DNA of 64,000 bases from Sporosarcina sp. P33. Its GTDB lineage: Bacteria > Bacillota > Bacilli > Bacillales_A > Planococcaceae. Every line of letters begins with the position of its first letter. Positions within the stretch are counted from its first letter, which is position 1. The notes beneath the pieces are model-generated. The model ran no database searches and had not been told where the DNA came from. It was given only the letters and a program-made list of their open reading frames with translations. Where the stretch lies: NCBI RefSeq assembly GCF_002077155.1, contig NZ_CP015027.1, positions 2,830,501 through 2,894,500 on the forward strand, written 5' to 3'. Positions 25,766 to 35,382 of this stretch are shown piece after piece. A program made the translations under genes and the position numbers.

Positions 25766-27727
25766 GTGCGCAAATTCACGGCATACCTTAATAGAAAAAA
25801 AGGTAGTGAATCATTGCGGTCATTTATCGATATGCAGTCAAAAAAGCGTTTACGTGCAGCGTTTGTCTTGTTCCTCATCTGTTTACTTCTCGTGATCGGC
25901 AAACTATTTCATGTGCAGATAATTAAACACGAGTGGCTGAAAGAAAAAGCCGAAGAAAACTGGGACCGTGAAATCCCTTTCGGCGCCATGCGCGGGAATA
26001 TTACAGATCGTAATGGGCAGCTGATTGTCGGCAATGAGCTGGCTCCTACGCTATATTTTATGCCCGCCCAAAATCCTGATATTTCAGATGACATCCCTGC
26101 GATTGCAAAAATCCTGCGGACAGAACCTGCTGTATTGGAAGAAAAACTGAAGAAAAAAGATTATATGGTGAAACTGGCTCCTGAAGGAAAAAACATCACG
26201 AAAGAGCAGGCGGATGAAATTACCAAACTGCAAATTGCCGGATTGTATGTAGGAGTAGATTTTGTCCGCCATTACCCATATAATGACCTGTTGGCTCGTT
26301 TAATTGGATTTACCGGCTATGACGGCAAGGGTCTTGCTGGCATTGAATATGCTTATGACGAGATTCTGAATGGGACAGGGGACAAAGTGCGTCTGTTCAC
26401 TGATGCGAAGGGCATTGCCTTGCCGCATGTTGAAGACAGTTTTGAACACGGAAAAGAAGGATCACCTCTCGAGCTGACGATTGATTTGAAAATGCAGCAA
26501 ATTGTAGAACGTGAGCTCATTCAGGCAATGGAGAAGTATGATGCGACACAGGCGCTGGCAATTATTATGAATCCGAAGACAGGGGAGTTACTGTCGCTGG
26601 CATCTGTACCCGGCTTTGACCCGAAAGACTACCAATCGGCTGATTCCACTATCTATAACCGGAACTTACCGGTTTGGATGACATACGAGCCGGGCTCGAC
26701 ATTTAAAATTGTCACATTGGCGGCAAGTCTCGAAGAAAATGTCATTGACCTGGAAAATGAAGGCTTCTATGATCCCGGTTATACGATGGTAGCGAATGCC
26801 CGATTGAGATGCTGGAAACGGGAAGGGCATAAAGATCAGACGTTTCTTGAAGTCGTAGAGAATTCTTGTAACCCTGGCTTCATTACGATGGGTCAGCGTC
26901 TTGGCAGCGAAAGGTTGGACCGCTACATTCGGTCATTTGGCTTTGGTGTTTCAACAGAATCCGGCATTGCCGGCGAAGCAAAAGGCATTCTGTTCTCAAA
27001 AGAAGCTTTCGGTCCGGTTGAGCAGGCAACGACTGCATTCGGCCAGGGGATATCAGTGACACCAATCCAGCAAGTGCAGGCGGTAGCTGCCGCGATTAAT
27101 GGCGGGAAACTCTTTAAACCGTATATCGTCAAATCAATCAGGGATTCAGAAGGCAAGACGATTCAAGAATTTGAACCGGAATTGAAAAGACAAGTAATCA
27201 GTGAAGAGACATCAGCAAAAGTTCGTCATGCGCTTGAATCGGTAGTTGCAAATGGTTCAGGCCGCAATGCATTTGCAGATGGACTTCGTATCGGAGGGAA
27301 AACTGGAACAGCGCAAAAAGTAGTGGATGGCCGTTACAGTGATGGCGACTACATTGTTTCGTTCATTGGTTTTGCTCCCGCAGATGATCCTGAATTACTG
27401 GTATATGTAGCCGTAGACAGCCCGAAGAACTCGATTCAATTCGGGGGTGTCATAGCTGCCCCGATTGTGGGACGGATAATTGAGGAAGTAGCACCAGTGG
27501 CCCATATCGAGAGAAGGAAAGAACAGCTGGAGAAAGAGTATCGGTGGGGAGATGCCATCACATTCCGCTCGCCAGACTTACTCGGAATGACAGAAAAGGA
27601 ACTGCTGTCCCAAAATTACACGTTCAAAATCAAATGGCACGGCAAAGGCAAGAAGGTAGTGCGTCAGTTGCCGGCGCCCCATACATTGATGACCGTGGAA
27701 GATACCATTCATCTGTATACAGAATAA
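25766..27727 (+). CDS. spoVD: SpoVD-like penicillin-binding protein with one PASTA domain
   Basis: A 653-residue class B PBP with a membrane anchor at about 30-50, STFK at 312-315 with catalytic serine 312 in EPGSTFK, SCN in place of SxN at about 370, and KTGTAQ from 512. One PASTA domain closes the protein (about 595-650), as in B. subtilis SpoVD (646 residues), which is needed for spore cortex. It starts with GTG 25766, six bases after pbpB. In B. subtilis murE follows, but here the next gene is mraY. Confidence 0.93.
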   Translation: MRKFTAYLNRKKGSESLRSFIDMQSKKRLRAAFVLFLICLLLVIGKLFHVQIIKHEWLKEKAEENWDREIPFGAMRGNITDRNGQLIVGNELAPTLYFMPAQNPDISDDIPAIAKILRTEPAVLEEKLKKKDYMVKLAPEGKNITKEQADEITKLQIAGLYVGVDFVRHYPYNDLLARLIGFTGYDGKGLAGIEYAYDEILNGTGDKVRLFTDAKGIALPHVEDSFEHGKEGSPLELTIDLKMQQIVERELIQAMEKYDATQALAIIMNPKTGELLSLASVPGFDPKDYQSADSTIYNRNLPVWMTYEPGSTFKIVTLAASLEENVIDLENEGFYDPGYTMVANARLRCWKREGHKDQTFLEVVENSCNPGFITMGQRLGSERLDRYIRSFGFGVSTESGIAGEAKGILFSKEAFGPVEQATTAFGQGISVTPIQQVQAVAAAINGGKLFKPYIVKSIRDSEGKTIQEFEPELKRQVISEETSAKVRHALESVVANGSGRNAFADGLRIGGKTGTAQKVVDGRYSDGDYIVSFIGFAPADDPELLVYVAVDSPKNSIQFGGVIAAPIVGRIIEEVAPVAHIERRKEQLEKEYRWGDAITFRSPDLLGMTEKELLSQNYTFKIKWHGKGKKVVRQLPAPHTLMTVEDTIHLYTE

Positions 27728-27773
27728 GCAGTGCCTTATTGACACGCAATAGATAGTAGAAGGAGAACTTAAT

Positions 27774-28745
27774 ATGACACTCGGCACCACAGTCACGATA
27801 ATCGCTGCAGCATTTTTTGTCTCAGCGATTGTCGGGGTGATCATCATCCCATTACTTAGAAGGTTGAAATTTGGTCAAAGCATACGGGAAGAGGGTCCGC
27901 AAGCGCATATGAAAAAAGCGGGCACGCCTACTATGGGCGGGCTCATCTTCCTTATTTCCATATTGATTTCAACACTTACCTTATCTTACATAAACGACAC
28001 ATTGACTACTCATACGATCGTGTTATTGATTGTGCTGATTGGTTTCGGATGTATCGGCTTCCTGGATGACTTTATCATCATCGTAGCGAAACGCAACTTA
28101 GGATTAACATCACTTCAGAAATTAATCGGACAGATTATCATAGCGATCATCGCCTTTTTCTTACTGAAACTGGGACCATTCGAAACAACTGTAACGATCC
28201 CTTTCACGGATCTCGGGATAGACCTTGGCGTATTTTATGTGGCTTTTTTAGTCTTTTGGCTTGTAGGATTTTCCAACGCAGTCAACTTGACAGATGGCCT
28301 GGATGGTCTGGTTGGAGGAACTTCAACCATCGCATTCTCGGCATTCGGCGTCTTTGCATTAGCGTATGAGCAAAATGATATTGCACTATTCGCTTTTGTA
28401 GTGGCGGGTGCCATGCTCGGGTTTTTATTATTCAATATTAAGCCTGCAAAAGTATTCATGGGCGACACCGGCTCGCTTGCGCTTGGTGGTGCGCTCGCCA
28501 TGCTGTCCGTGCTGATCAAGCAGGAGTTGCTGCTGCTGATTATCGGGATTGTCTTTGTGGTAGAGACGCTTTCTGTAATTATTCAAGTCATTAGTTTCAA
28601 AATGACTGGAAAACGTGTCTTTAAAATGAGTCCCATTCATCACCATTTTGAACTATCGGGCTGGTCTGAATGGAAAGTAGTGATTGTGTTCTGGGGAGTA
28701 GCACTGCTTGCTGCCCTTGTACCGGTCTTTTTGGAGGTCATGTAA
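27774..28745 (+). CDS. mraY: Phospho-MurNAc-pentapeptide transferase MraY
   Basis: A 323-residue polytopic membrane enzyme that makes lipid I on undecaprenyl phosphate. It has about ten membrane segments and the signatures KKAGTPTMGGLIF (about 44-56), FLDDFIII near 100, NAVNLTDGLDGLVGG (about 167-181) with the catalytic aspartates, and MSPIHHHFELSGW near the C-terminus. AAGGAGA precedes ATG 27774. The 46-bp gap after spoVD is where murE stands in B. subtilis. Confidence 0.96.
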   Translation: MTLGTTVTIIAAAFFVSAIVGVIIIPLLRRLKFGQSIREEGPQAHMKKAGTPTMGGLIFLISILISTLTLSYINDTLTTHTIVLLIVLIGFGCIGFLDDFIIIVAKRNLGLTSLQKLIGQIIIAIIAFFLLKLGPFETTVTIPFTDLGIDLGVFYVAFLVFWLVGFSNAVNLTDGLDGLVGGTSTIAFSAFGVFALAYEQNDIALFAFVVAGAMLGFLLFNIKPAKVFMGDTGSLALGGALAMLSVLIKQELLLLIIGIVFVVETLSVIIQVISFKMTGKRVFKMSPIHHHFELSGWSEWKVVIVFWGVALLAALVPVFLEVM

Positions 28746-30095
28746 ATGAAGAATGCAGAACAATTCGCAGGGAAACGAGTACTTGTGGTCGGCCTGGCAA
28801 AGAGCGGGGTGGCGGCAGCAGGTTTGCTTCATCGGCTCGGAGCAGAAGTTGTCGTCAATGATTCTAAACCGGCAGAAGGCAACGAAGAAGCTATGGAGCT
28901 CCAGGCGCAGGGAATAGAAGTGATCGGAGGCGGCCATCCGGCAGATTTACTGGAGCGAAATTTTGACTTGATCGTAAAAAATCCGGGGATCCCGTATACT
29001 AATCCGCTGATCGCGAAAGCGTTGGAACAGCGTCTTGCCATTTGGACAGAAGTGGAGTTGGCAGGTCTGCTGAGTGAAGCGCCGATTATTGCCATAACGG
29101 GCTCTAATGGAAAAACGACTACAACCACATTGCTTTATCATATGCTCAATATGGCGAAGAAAAAGCCGCTGATTGCCGGTAATATCGGAACAGTTTCATG
29201 CACCGTGGCGGAAAAAGCCAAACCCGATGAAGTGATGGTTCTGGAAGCCTCCTCGTTTCAATTAGCAGGGACGGAACGGTTTACTCCCAGAATTGCAGTG
29301 TTTTTGAATTTATACGAAGCACACTTGGATTATCATGGTTCACTGGAAGAATATTTACATGCAAAATTGCAGGTGGCGCGCAATCAAACGTCACAAGAGT
29401 ACTTGATTTATAATGCAGATCAAAAGCTTATCAGTGAGGCAGTCGGGTTATTCGAATCCCGTAAAGTTCCGTTCTCTGTTCAAGGGAAAAATGCGGAAGG
29501 GATTTCAGCCGATGATGAATGGATTTACTGGTTAGGCGAACCGTTCATTGAAATCAGGAAAATCAAATTGCCAGGACGCCATAATTTGGAAAACATTGTA
29601 GCGGCAACTGCCGCGGCCATCTTATCTGGCTGTGAAAAAACGGCAATTGAAAATGTTTTAAATTCATTTACAGGCGTACGCCACCGTATGCAATTCGTGC
29701 GCGAAGTAAAAGGCCGCACCATATATAATGATTCCAAAGCGACTAATACTCTGGCAACGAAAAGTGCATTGTCATCATTTAAGACTCCGATCGTATTGAT
29801 AGCTGGAGGACTTGACCGGAATCATTCATTTGAAGAGCTGCGGCCGTTCATGCAAAATGTCCGCGCTGTTGTGGCGATAGGGGAGACCGCTGATCGTTTT
29901 GCGGAGTTTGCGGTGTCATGCGGTGTGACTGATACCGCGCGTGCTTCGACTATGCAGGAAGCAGTTGAAAAGGCATATAGATTCAGCAGTGAGGACGATG
30001 TCATTTTATTATCGCCAAGCTGCGCCAGCTGGGATCAGTATCCAAGTTTTGAAATCCGCGGAGATCAATTTATTGATGCAGTAATGAAATTATAA
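28746..30095 (+). CDS. murD: UDP-MurNAc-L-alanine:D-glutamate ligase
   Basis: A 449-residue cytosolic Mur ligase that adds D-Glu to UDP-MurNAc-L-Ala. VLVVGLAKSGVAAAGLL is at about 12-28, the ATP loop AITGSNGKTTTTTLLYHML at about 115-133, NLYEAHLDYHGSLEEY at about 193-208, and the C-terminal LSPSCASWDQYPSFEIRGD is diagnostic. It follows mraY with no gap; GGAGGT lies in the mraY 3' end. Confidence 0.96.
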   Translation: MKNAEQFAGKRVLVVGLAKSGVAAAGLLHRLGAEVVVNDSKPAEGNEEAMELQAQGIEVIGGGHPADLLERNFDLIVKNPGIPYTNPLIAKALEQRLAIWTEVELAGLLSEAPIIAITGSNGKTTTTTLLYHMLNMAKKKPLIAGNIGTVSCTVAEKAKPDEVMVLEASSFQLAGTERFTPRIAVFLNLYEAHLDYHGSLEEYLHAKLQVARNQTSQEYLIYNADQKLISEAVGLFESRKVPFSVQGKNAEGISADDEWIYWLGEPFIEIRKIKLPGRHNLENIVAATAAAILSGCEKTAIENVLNSFTGVRHRMQFVREVKGRTIYNDSKATNTLATKSALSSFKTPIVLIAGGLDRNHSFEELRPFMQNVRAVVAIGETADRFAEFAVSCGVTDTARASTMQEAVEKAYRFSSEDDVILLSPSCASWDQYPSFEIRGDQFIDAVMKL

Positions 30096-30152
30096 CTTCG
30101 CTGCAACAGCGGGAAAGTAAAATGAACAGACAGCTGATTAATTTGAGAAAGG

Positions 30153-31241
30153 ATGCGAACGCTGGAAAGAACCTACCGTATAGTCTTTTTGACAGCCGCT
30201 TTACTTTTGTCGCTGATCGGGTTGGTATTTGTGCAATCGGCAGGATCGTATTGGGGGGAAGTGCATTACCAGGATTCCTCCCCCTTCATCGTCAAGCAAG
30301 GCATTTACATGATTATTTCATTAAGTGTCGCTTACGTGCTGGTGAAGAGTCCATTAACTTCACATCCGAAGTTTTGGACGTATTGCTACATCGCTTCCAT
30401 TGTGATGCTCGTGGCAGTTTTGATTCCTGGCATCGGGGCGGTGCGTAACGGTTCCCAAAGCTGGATCACACTCGGTCCGGTCAGTTTGCAGCCCGCCGAG
30501 TTTGTAAAAGTCGCGTTACTTGGGAAATTGGCAAGCAGTATGAAGAAACACAAAGGAAAGTCATGGCAATGGCAGCATTTTGCACTCATCTTGCTGCCGG
30601 CAGCGTTGATTATGATGCAGCCTGACCTGGGATCAGCCGTCATCATGATTGTATCTGCTTTTGTCATCCTGTTTCTGGCAGGTTATCCGCTGTCATTCTT
30701 TATATTTCTTATCGTATCCGGAGTTGCTGCTTTTATCGGGCTCATCTTGGCTGCACCGTATCGCCTGGATCGGATCAAGTCCTATATTGACCCGTGGAAT
30801 GACCCGCTCGGTACGGGTTTTCAAAGTATCCAGTCGTTGTTTGCCATTGCCCCCGGAGGATTATTCGGACATGGCTTCGGCAACAGCCGGCAAAAGTTCC
30901 TGTACTTGCCCGAACCGCAAAACGATTTTATATTTTCCATCATTGCAGAAGAAATCGGATTTATAGGTGCGGCATCCATCGTCGTGCTGTTCATTCTGTT
31001 ATTTGCTTCGGCATTTGGTATCGCGATTCGTCTCGGTAACTGGAACTCATTTTTAATAGTCACCGGTATGGTGTCCATGATTACTTTTCAAACATTTTTA
31101 AATATGGGAGTCGTATCAGGTTTGCTGCCTGTAACAGGAGTGACGCTGCCTTTTATCAGTTACGGGGGATCTTCGCTGTTAACCACGTGGCTGGCTGTCG
31201 GAACAATCCTGCACTACTCTGCGAATAAAAGGGCAGGATGA
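30153..31241 (+). CDS. spoVE: SEDS-family peptidoglycan polymerase (SpoVE/FtsW type)
   Basis: A 362-residue SEDS glycosyltransferase with about ten membrane helices. Conserved elements include SLQPAEFVKVALLGKLAS (about 111-128), QPDLGSAVIMI (about 151-161), the extracellular segment with DPLGTGFQSIQSLFAIAPGG and PEPQNDFIFSIIAEEIGF, and the C-terminal LPFISYGGSSLL. The position between murD and divIB fits B. subtilis SpoVE, but whether it acts in vegetative division (FtsW role), sporulation or both cannot be told. In B. subtilis murG and murB follow; both are missing here. Confidence 0.9.
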   Translation: MRTLERTYRIVFLTAALLLSLIGLVFVQSAGSYWGEVHYQDSSPFIVKQGIYMIISLSVAYVLVKSPLTSHPKFWTYCYIASIVMLVAVLIPGIGAVRNGSQSWITLGPVSLQPAEFVKVALLGKLASSMKKHKGKSWQWQHFALILLPAALIMMQPDLGSAVIMIVSAFVILFLAGYPLSFFIFLIVSGVAAFIGLILAAPYRLDRIKSYIDPWNDPLGTGFQSIQSLFAIAPGGLFGHGFGNSRQKFLYLPEPQNDFIFSIIAEEIGFIGAASIVVLFILLFASAFGIAIRLGNWNSFLIVTGMVSMITFQTFLNMGVVSGLLPVTGVTLPFISYGGSSLLTTWLAVGTILHYSANKRAG

Positions 31242-31255
31242 AGGGAGAACAGGAT

Positions 31256-32140
31256 ATGGATAAAATAATTGATATTGAAGACCGAATTCCCTCGATGCGT
31301 AAAAAGCGAAGAAGAAGAGCTAATATCAGCTTCCTGATTCTAGTCGTGATATTCGTTCTTGTTCTTCTGGCCTTGCTGTATTTCCAATCCTCATTAAGCG
31401 ATGTGTCGGATATATCAATTAATGAGACTATTTTACATGACAGTGAGGAATATATAGATCAGAGCGGATTATATAAAGGACAGTCGCTATGGGGATTCCG
31501 CACAAAAGACATTGAAAATAACATAATGAAAATCCCTGGCGTGAAGGAAGTGAGCGTCAAAAGGGATTTTTATCATGATGTGTCGATAACCGTAACGGAA
31601 TGGGAGCCGGTTGCTTATATAGAAAATAAGACGCGATATGACCTGCTCCTGGAGAATGGGGAGCGCATCGAAACTGGTGATCCAGAAATCCTTTCACATG
31701 CCCCAATTCTGTCTGGGTTTACCGATGCGGATGTAACAGAACGGATGATTGACCAGCTTCAGAAGATGGACAGTTCCGTTTTCGAGCTGCTGTCAGAACT
31801 TCATTTTGCAGGACAGGAAAAAATAGATGTTTTTATGAACGATGGATATGAAGTGCACGCTGTTATTTCAGGCTTTGCGGAAAAAATGTCTTATTATCCG
31901 GATATTATCGCACAATTGCCGAAAGATGAAAAAGGTGTGCTGGATATCGAGATTGGCGTGTATTTTAAAAAATACTCGGATTATTATAAAGAGCCCGAGC
32001 CTGTAAAAGTCGAAATTCCTCAGATTGACGAAAAGACCGATGAAAAGACAGACGAAAAAACTGATGAAGAACAGGCGCCGCCTGTCGAAATGGAACGGAA
32101 AGAGGAGGGAGAAAGTGGGCAAGGGACTGAAGAAAACTAG
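31256..32140 (+). CDS. divIB: Cell division protein DivIB (FtsQ)
   Basis: A 294-residue bitopic division protein with cytoplasmic IDIEDRIPSMRKKRRR, a transmembrane helix at about 25-43, a POTRA domain (about 50-118, including GVKEVSVKRDF) and a FtsQ/DivIB beta domain. The tail carries four tandem DEKT-like units at residues 258-273, encoded by 12-bp repeats at 32027-32074. ATG 31256 is preferred because GGGAGA lies about 10 bases upstream and the family starts this way; an earlier in-frame ATG overlaps the spoVE stop. Confidence 0.9.
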   Translation: MDKIIDIEDRIPSMRKKRRRRANISFLILVVIFVLVLLALLYFQSSLSDVSDISINETILHDSEEYIDQSGLYKGQSLWGFRTKDIENNIMKIPGVKEVSVKRDFYHDVSITVTEWEPVAYIENKTRYDLLLENGERIETGDPEILSHAPILSGFTDADVTERMIDQLQKMDSSVFELLSELHFAGQEKIDVFMNDGYEVHAVISGFAEKMSYYPDIIAQLPKDEKGVLDIEIGVYFKKYSDYYKEPEPVKVEIPQIDEKTDEKTDEKTDEEQAPPVEMERKEEGESGQGTEEN

Positions 32141-32840
32141 GGAAAAACGAGGCAAGCAGTTAGTGTTCTCTGTCGTCTTTCTAGTACTGGGCTTCATGCT
32201 TGCATTTTCTTACCGGACAATCGGCAGTAAGCAACAAGTGCTGGATCCTGAACAATCCAGTATATTTCTTCAGGAAGAACGATATCGTGAAGATTTAATT
32301 GAGCAGCAGGAACGCAATAAAGAATTGACCGGCGAATTACTTGAAAAACAAAAACGGGTACATGATTTCGAACAGGAGTTTTCCGACAAAGAAAAAAAAC
32401 ATGCGGTTCTTGTAGAAAAAGCACGTGATTTACGATTATTGCTGGGCTTTGTTCCTTCAGAGGGAGAAGGCGTCAAAGTGACACTTGAAGATGCGGATTA
32501 TGACCCATCGGTTCAAAATCCAAATGATTATATCGTTCATGAGAGTCATGTCTTGCGCGTCATTAATGAATTGAAAATCGCAGGTGCACAAGGAATGACC
32601 ATCAACGGGCAGCGGATTAATTCGAATTCGTACATAAAATGTACAGGCCCTGTTATTATGATTGATGGCAGAACCTTTCCGGCACCTTTTATTATAGAAG
32701 CAGTTGGGGATCCGAAAGTGCTGTCACCGGCACTGCATCTGAAAGGCAGTGTCATTGACGGATTGCAAAGGGATAACATTGTCGTCACAGTAGAGGAAAT
32801 GAAGGAAATTCAACTGCCTGCGATTCGTGACGAAGTATGA
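32115..32840 (+). CDS. ylxW: DUF881 family protein YlxW
   Basis: A 241-residue membrane-anchored protein: transmembrane segment at about 14-33, coiled coil at about 50-105 (rich in E, K and Q), then a DUF881 domain with LLGFVPSEGEGVKVTLEDAD and GAQGMTINGQRI. It overlaps the divIB end by 26 bp; GTG 32115 follows GGAGGGAG. B. subtilis ylxW is at this position and similar in length. Function is unknown, presumed envelope-related from context. Confidence 0.85.
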   Translation: MGKGLKKTREKRGKQLVFSVVFLVLGFMLAFSYRTIGSKQQVLDPEQSSIFLQEERYREDLIEQQERNKELTGELLEKQKRVHDFEQEFSDKEKKHAVLVEKARDLRLLLGFVPSEGEGVKVTLEDADYDPSVQNPNDYIVHESHVLRVINELKIAGAQGMTINGQRINSNSYIKCTGPVIMIDGRTFPAPFIIEAVGDPKVLSPALHLKGSVIDGLQRDNIVVTVEEMKEIQLPAIRDEV

Positions 32841-32859
32841 TGGATTGTGGGGGGGTAGA

Positions 32860-33576
32860 GTGAAACGGAACACACACTGGAAGTTCACTTTGATTCTCGG
32901 TATAGTAGGGTTTGTATTAGCGTTACAATATAATTCTATGAATACCACATCAACACGTGATACACGAGATTTGTGGGCGATCCGTAAAGAATTGTCCAAT
33001 GAAAAGAAAATTCACTCTGAACTGTTGGAAGAAATCAGGGAAATAGATCAAACACTTGCATCCTATACTGCATCGCCTGAGGCAAACGCAGCTGAAGTGC
33101 TGCAAAACACACTGGACAAGCTGTATAAACAAGCTGGATTCATGCCAATTACCGGACCGGGATTTGTAATCGAAGTAGCCCCGTCCCCAGAGTCTATTGC
33201 GTTCGGTTATGACATAGAACCTGTTTCATCTGAATTGCTGGCCTGGTTTATTAATGTGATCAATCAGCACCAAGGGAACGAGCTGGAAATTGACGGCAAA
33301 CGTTTCACTACACTGAGTTGGATCCGGGACGTCAACGGCAATCTGACTGTCAGCGGAGAAATCGTTTCCACACCGCCGTTTAACATAAAAGTCGTTTCTC
33401 CAACGATGGAAGACAGTGAAAAGCTGTATAATTTATTATTGACAACTACAATCCAGGATGAATTCTATCTAGATGACTTAGTTTTGTCAATTAGTGAACC
33501 AACGGACCGTATTACGTTAGAGGGCTGGACCGGCGGTTTTGAAAACCAATTTTTAAAAGAACAAACAAAGGAGTAA
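32860..33576 (+). CDS. ylxX: DUF881 family protein YlxX
   Basis: A 238-residue paralogue of the preceding gene, with a membrane anchor at about 8-24, coiled coil at about 38-65, and a DUF881 domain with FMPITGPGFVIEVAPS and NELEIDGKRFTTLSWIRD. GTG 32860 is preferred because a G-rich ribosome site precedes it by about five bases; the frame is open from 32827. Tandem DUF881 genes between divIB and sbp are usual in Bacillus. Confidence 0.83.
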   Translation: MKRNTHWKFTLILGIVGFVLALQYNSMNTTSTRDTRDLWAIRKELSNEKKIHSELLEEIREIDQTLASYTASPEANAAEVLQNTLDKLYKQAGFMPITGPGFVIEVAPSPESIAFGYDIEPVSSELLAWFINVINQHQGNELEIDGKRFTTLSWIRDVNGNLTVSGEIVSTPPFNIKVVSPTMEDSEKLYNLLLTTTIQDEFYLDDLVLSISEPTDRITLEGWTGGFENQFLKEQTKE

Positions 33577-33583
33577 TGACAAT

Positions 33584-33949
33584 ATGTGGCTACCCTTACT
33601 TGGGCTCCTCCTTGGCATTTCACTAGGTTTGCTCTCGGATATACAGATCCCGCAGGTGTATAATAATTATTTAACTATTGCGATTCTCGCTGCATTTGAT
33701 ACACTATTTGGTGGAATCAGAGCCTATCTGCAGCAAGTATACGACGACCAGATTTTCGTCACAGGATTTTTCTTTAACTTGCTTTTGGCAGCGGGACTTG
33801 CTTTCCTTGGTGTACATTTAGGCGTAGATTTATATTTGGCGGCTGTCTTTACGTTTGGTGTACGATTATTCCAAAACATTGCTGTCATCCGCAGAATCTT
33901 GCTGACAAAATGGACGTCCAGAAACAAAAATCCTAATACAAATGCCTGA
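33584..33949 (+). CDS. sbp: Small basic protein Sbp (DUF1290)
   Basis: A 121-residue hydrophobic protein with about four membrane segments and a basic C-terminus (RRILLTKWTSRNKN). The N-terminus MWLPLLGLLLGISLGL and FDTLFGGIRAYLQ are typical of the Sbp/DUF1290 family found upstream of ftsA. Function is unknown. Seven bases after ylxX and probably co-transcribed. Confidence 0.9.
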   Translation: MWLPLLGLLLGISLGLLSDIQIPQVYNNYLTIAILAAFDTLFGGIRAYLQQVYDDQIFVTGFFFNLLLAAGLAFLGVHLGVDLYLAAVFTFGVRLFQNIAVIRRILLTKWTSRNKNPNTNA

Positions 33950-34049
33950 AAGTAAATTTTTTTAGAAGAGGGTGTTGAAAATATTTAGACAAAGCAGTCA
34001 TAATACAATAGAATGGAAGTTACTAGTTACATTAAGGAGGTGTCAATAA

Positions 34050-35336
34050 TTGAGTAAATCAAATCATTACGTATCACTAGATATAGGATCGTCCACAATT
34101 AAAGTCTTAATTGGTGAGATGGATCAAAATGCCCTGCACGTAATTGGCGTGGGGAATGTACAATCAGCCGGAATCCGCAAAGGCACAATTATTGATATTG
34201 ATGCCACTGTACAATCGATCCGTAAAGCGATTGAACAGGCTGAACGAATGACAGGCCTGAAAATTGAAGAAGTAGTTCTTGGCATCCCGGCGAACGGCGT
34301 CCAGTTCCAAAACGTCAAAGGCGTGGTGGCTGTGAACTCCGAAAATCGTGAAATTACTGATGACGATTTAGAAAGAGTAATGAAATCATCGCAAGTGATG
34401 AATGTTCCGCCGGAAAGAGAATTCGTCAATTTAGTGCCTAAGCAGTTCATTGTAGATGATTATGATGAAATTACTGATCCCCGTGGTATGATGGGTGTCA
34501 GATTGGAAATGGATGCAACGTTAATCACGACATCCAAAACACAACTACATAACATTTTACGATGTGTAGAAAAAGCCGGTTTACAAATTCGCGAAATTTA
34601 TTTGCAGCCGCTGGCGGCAGGTACATTCGCATTATCTGAAGATGAAATGTATCATGGAACTGCTTTCATCGATATTGGCGGAGGGTCCACTACGGTATCT
34701 GTATTTGCCGAAAACCGTTTGATCAGTACGTCTGTATTGCCTGTAGGCGGCGACCATATTACAAAAGATTTATCGATTGTACTAAAAACACCGACAGAAC
34801 AGGCAAGAATGATTAAACATCAGTATGGACATGCCTATTATGAAGATGCTTCAGACGAAGAGCTGTTTGAAGTGCCGGTAGTGGGATCAGACGCGAAAGA
34901 TCAGTATAGCCAGCGCTATATTTCTGATGTAATCGGTTCACGTCTGGAAGAATTATTTGAATTAATTTTAGAAGACTTGTATGCAACGGGTATCCGTGAC
35001 CTGCCGGGCGGAATCGTCATTACAGGAGGAACGGCTAAACTTGACGGAATTCTGCAGTTAGCCCGAGATGTCTTCAAAACCAGAGCCAGACTGTACACGC
35101 CTGAATATATAGGTGTTCGTGAGCCGATGTATTCTACTGCGGTTGGCTTGATTCGCTATGCGTATATGGAAGATGTATTCTTTGGATATGAAGAAGATCA
35201 AGTCGGTTCACCTCAAGCAAATGACTCCATTTATGAAGTTGCTGAACCTGCGGCTAAACCGGTTAAACCGAAAAAAGAAAAAAGTCAAGGTTTCATGAAA
35301 CGCGCTAAAAAAGTATTCGACAATTTCTTTGAGTAA
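34050..35336 (+). CDS. ftsA: Cell division protein FtsA
   Basis: A 428-residue actin-like ATPase that tethers FtsZ to the membrane and recruits the divisome. The phosphate-1 motif YVSLDIGSSTIKVLIGE (about 7-23), phosphate-2 TAFIDIGGGSTTVSVF (about 205-220), the adenosine motif GGIVITGGTAKLDGI (about 319-333) and the C-terminal amphipathic helix KSQGFMKRAKKVFDNFFE are all visible. TTG 34050 follows AAGGAGGTG. The 100-bp gap upstream has TTGAAA and CATAAT-like boxes at 33974-34003, a possible separate promoter. Confidence 0.95.
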   Translation: MSKSNHYVSLDIGSSTIKVLIGEMDQNALHVIGVGNVQSAGIRKGTIIDIDATVQSIRKAIEQAERMTGLKIEEVVLGIPANGVQFQNVKGVVAVNSENREITDDDLERVMKSSQVMNVPPEREFVNLVPKQFIVDDYDEITDPRGMMGVRLEMDATLITTSKTQLHNILRCVEKAGLQIREIYLQPLAAGTFALSEDEMYHGTAFIDIGGGSTTVSVFAENRLISTSVLPVGGDHITKDLSIVLKTPTEQARMIKHQYGHAYYEDASDEELFEVPVVGSDAKDQYSQRYISDVIGSRLEELFELILEDLYATGIRDLPGGIVITGGTAKLDGILQLARDVFKTRARLYTPEYIGVREPMYSTAVGLIRYAYMEDVFFGYEEDQVGSPQANDSIYEVAEPAAKPVKPKKEKSQGFMKRAKKVFDNFFE

Positions 35337-35382
35337 AGTCTTGACAGATGGAAATTGCAGATAATTAAGAGGAGGAAAATCA

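Noticed and set aside
30122-30448. Open frame overlapping the start of spoVE in another frame
   Set aside because: Poor ribosome site and no similarity; the SEDS frame is unambiguous.
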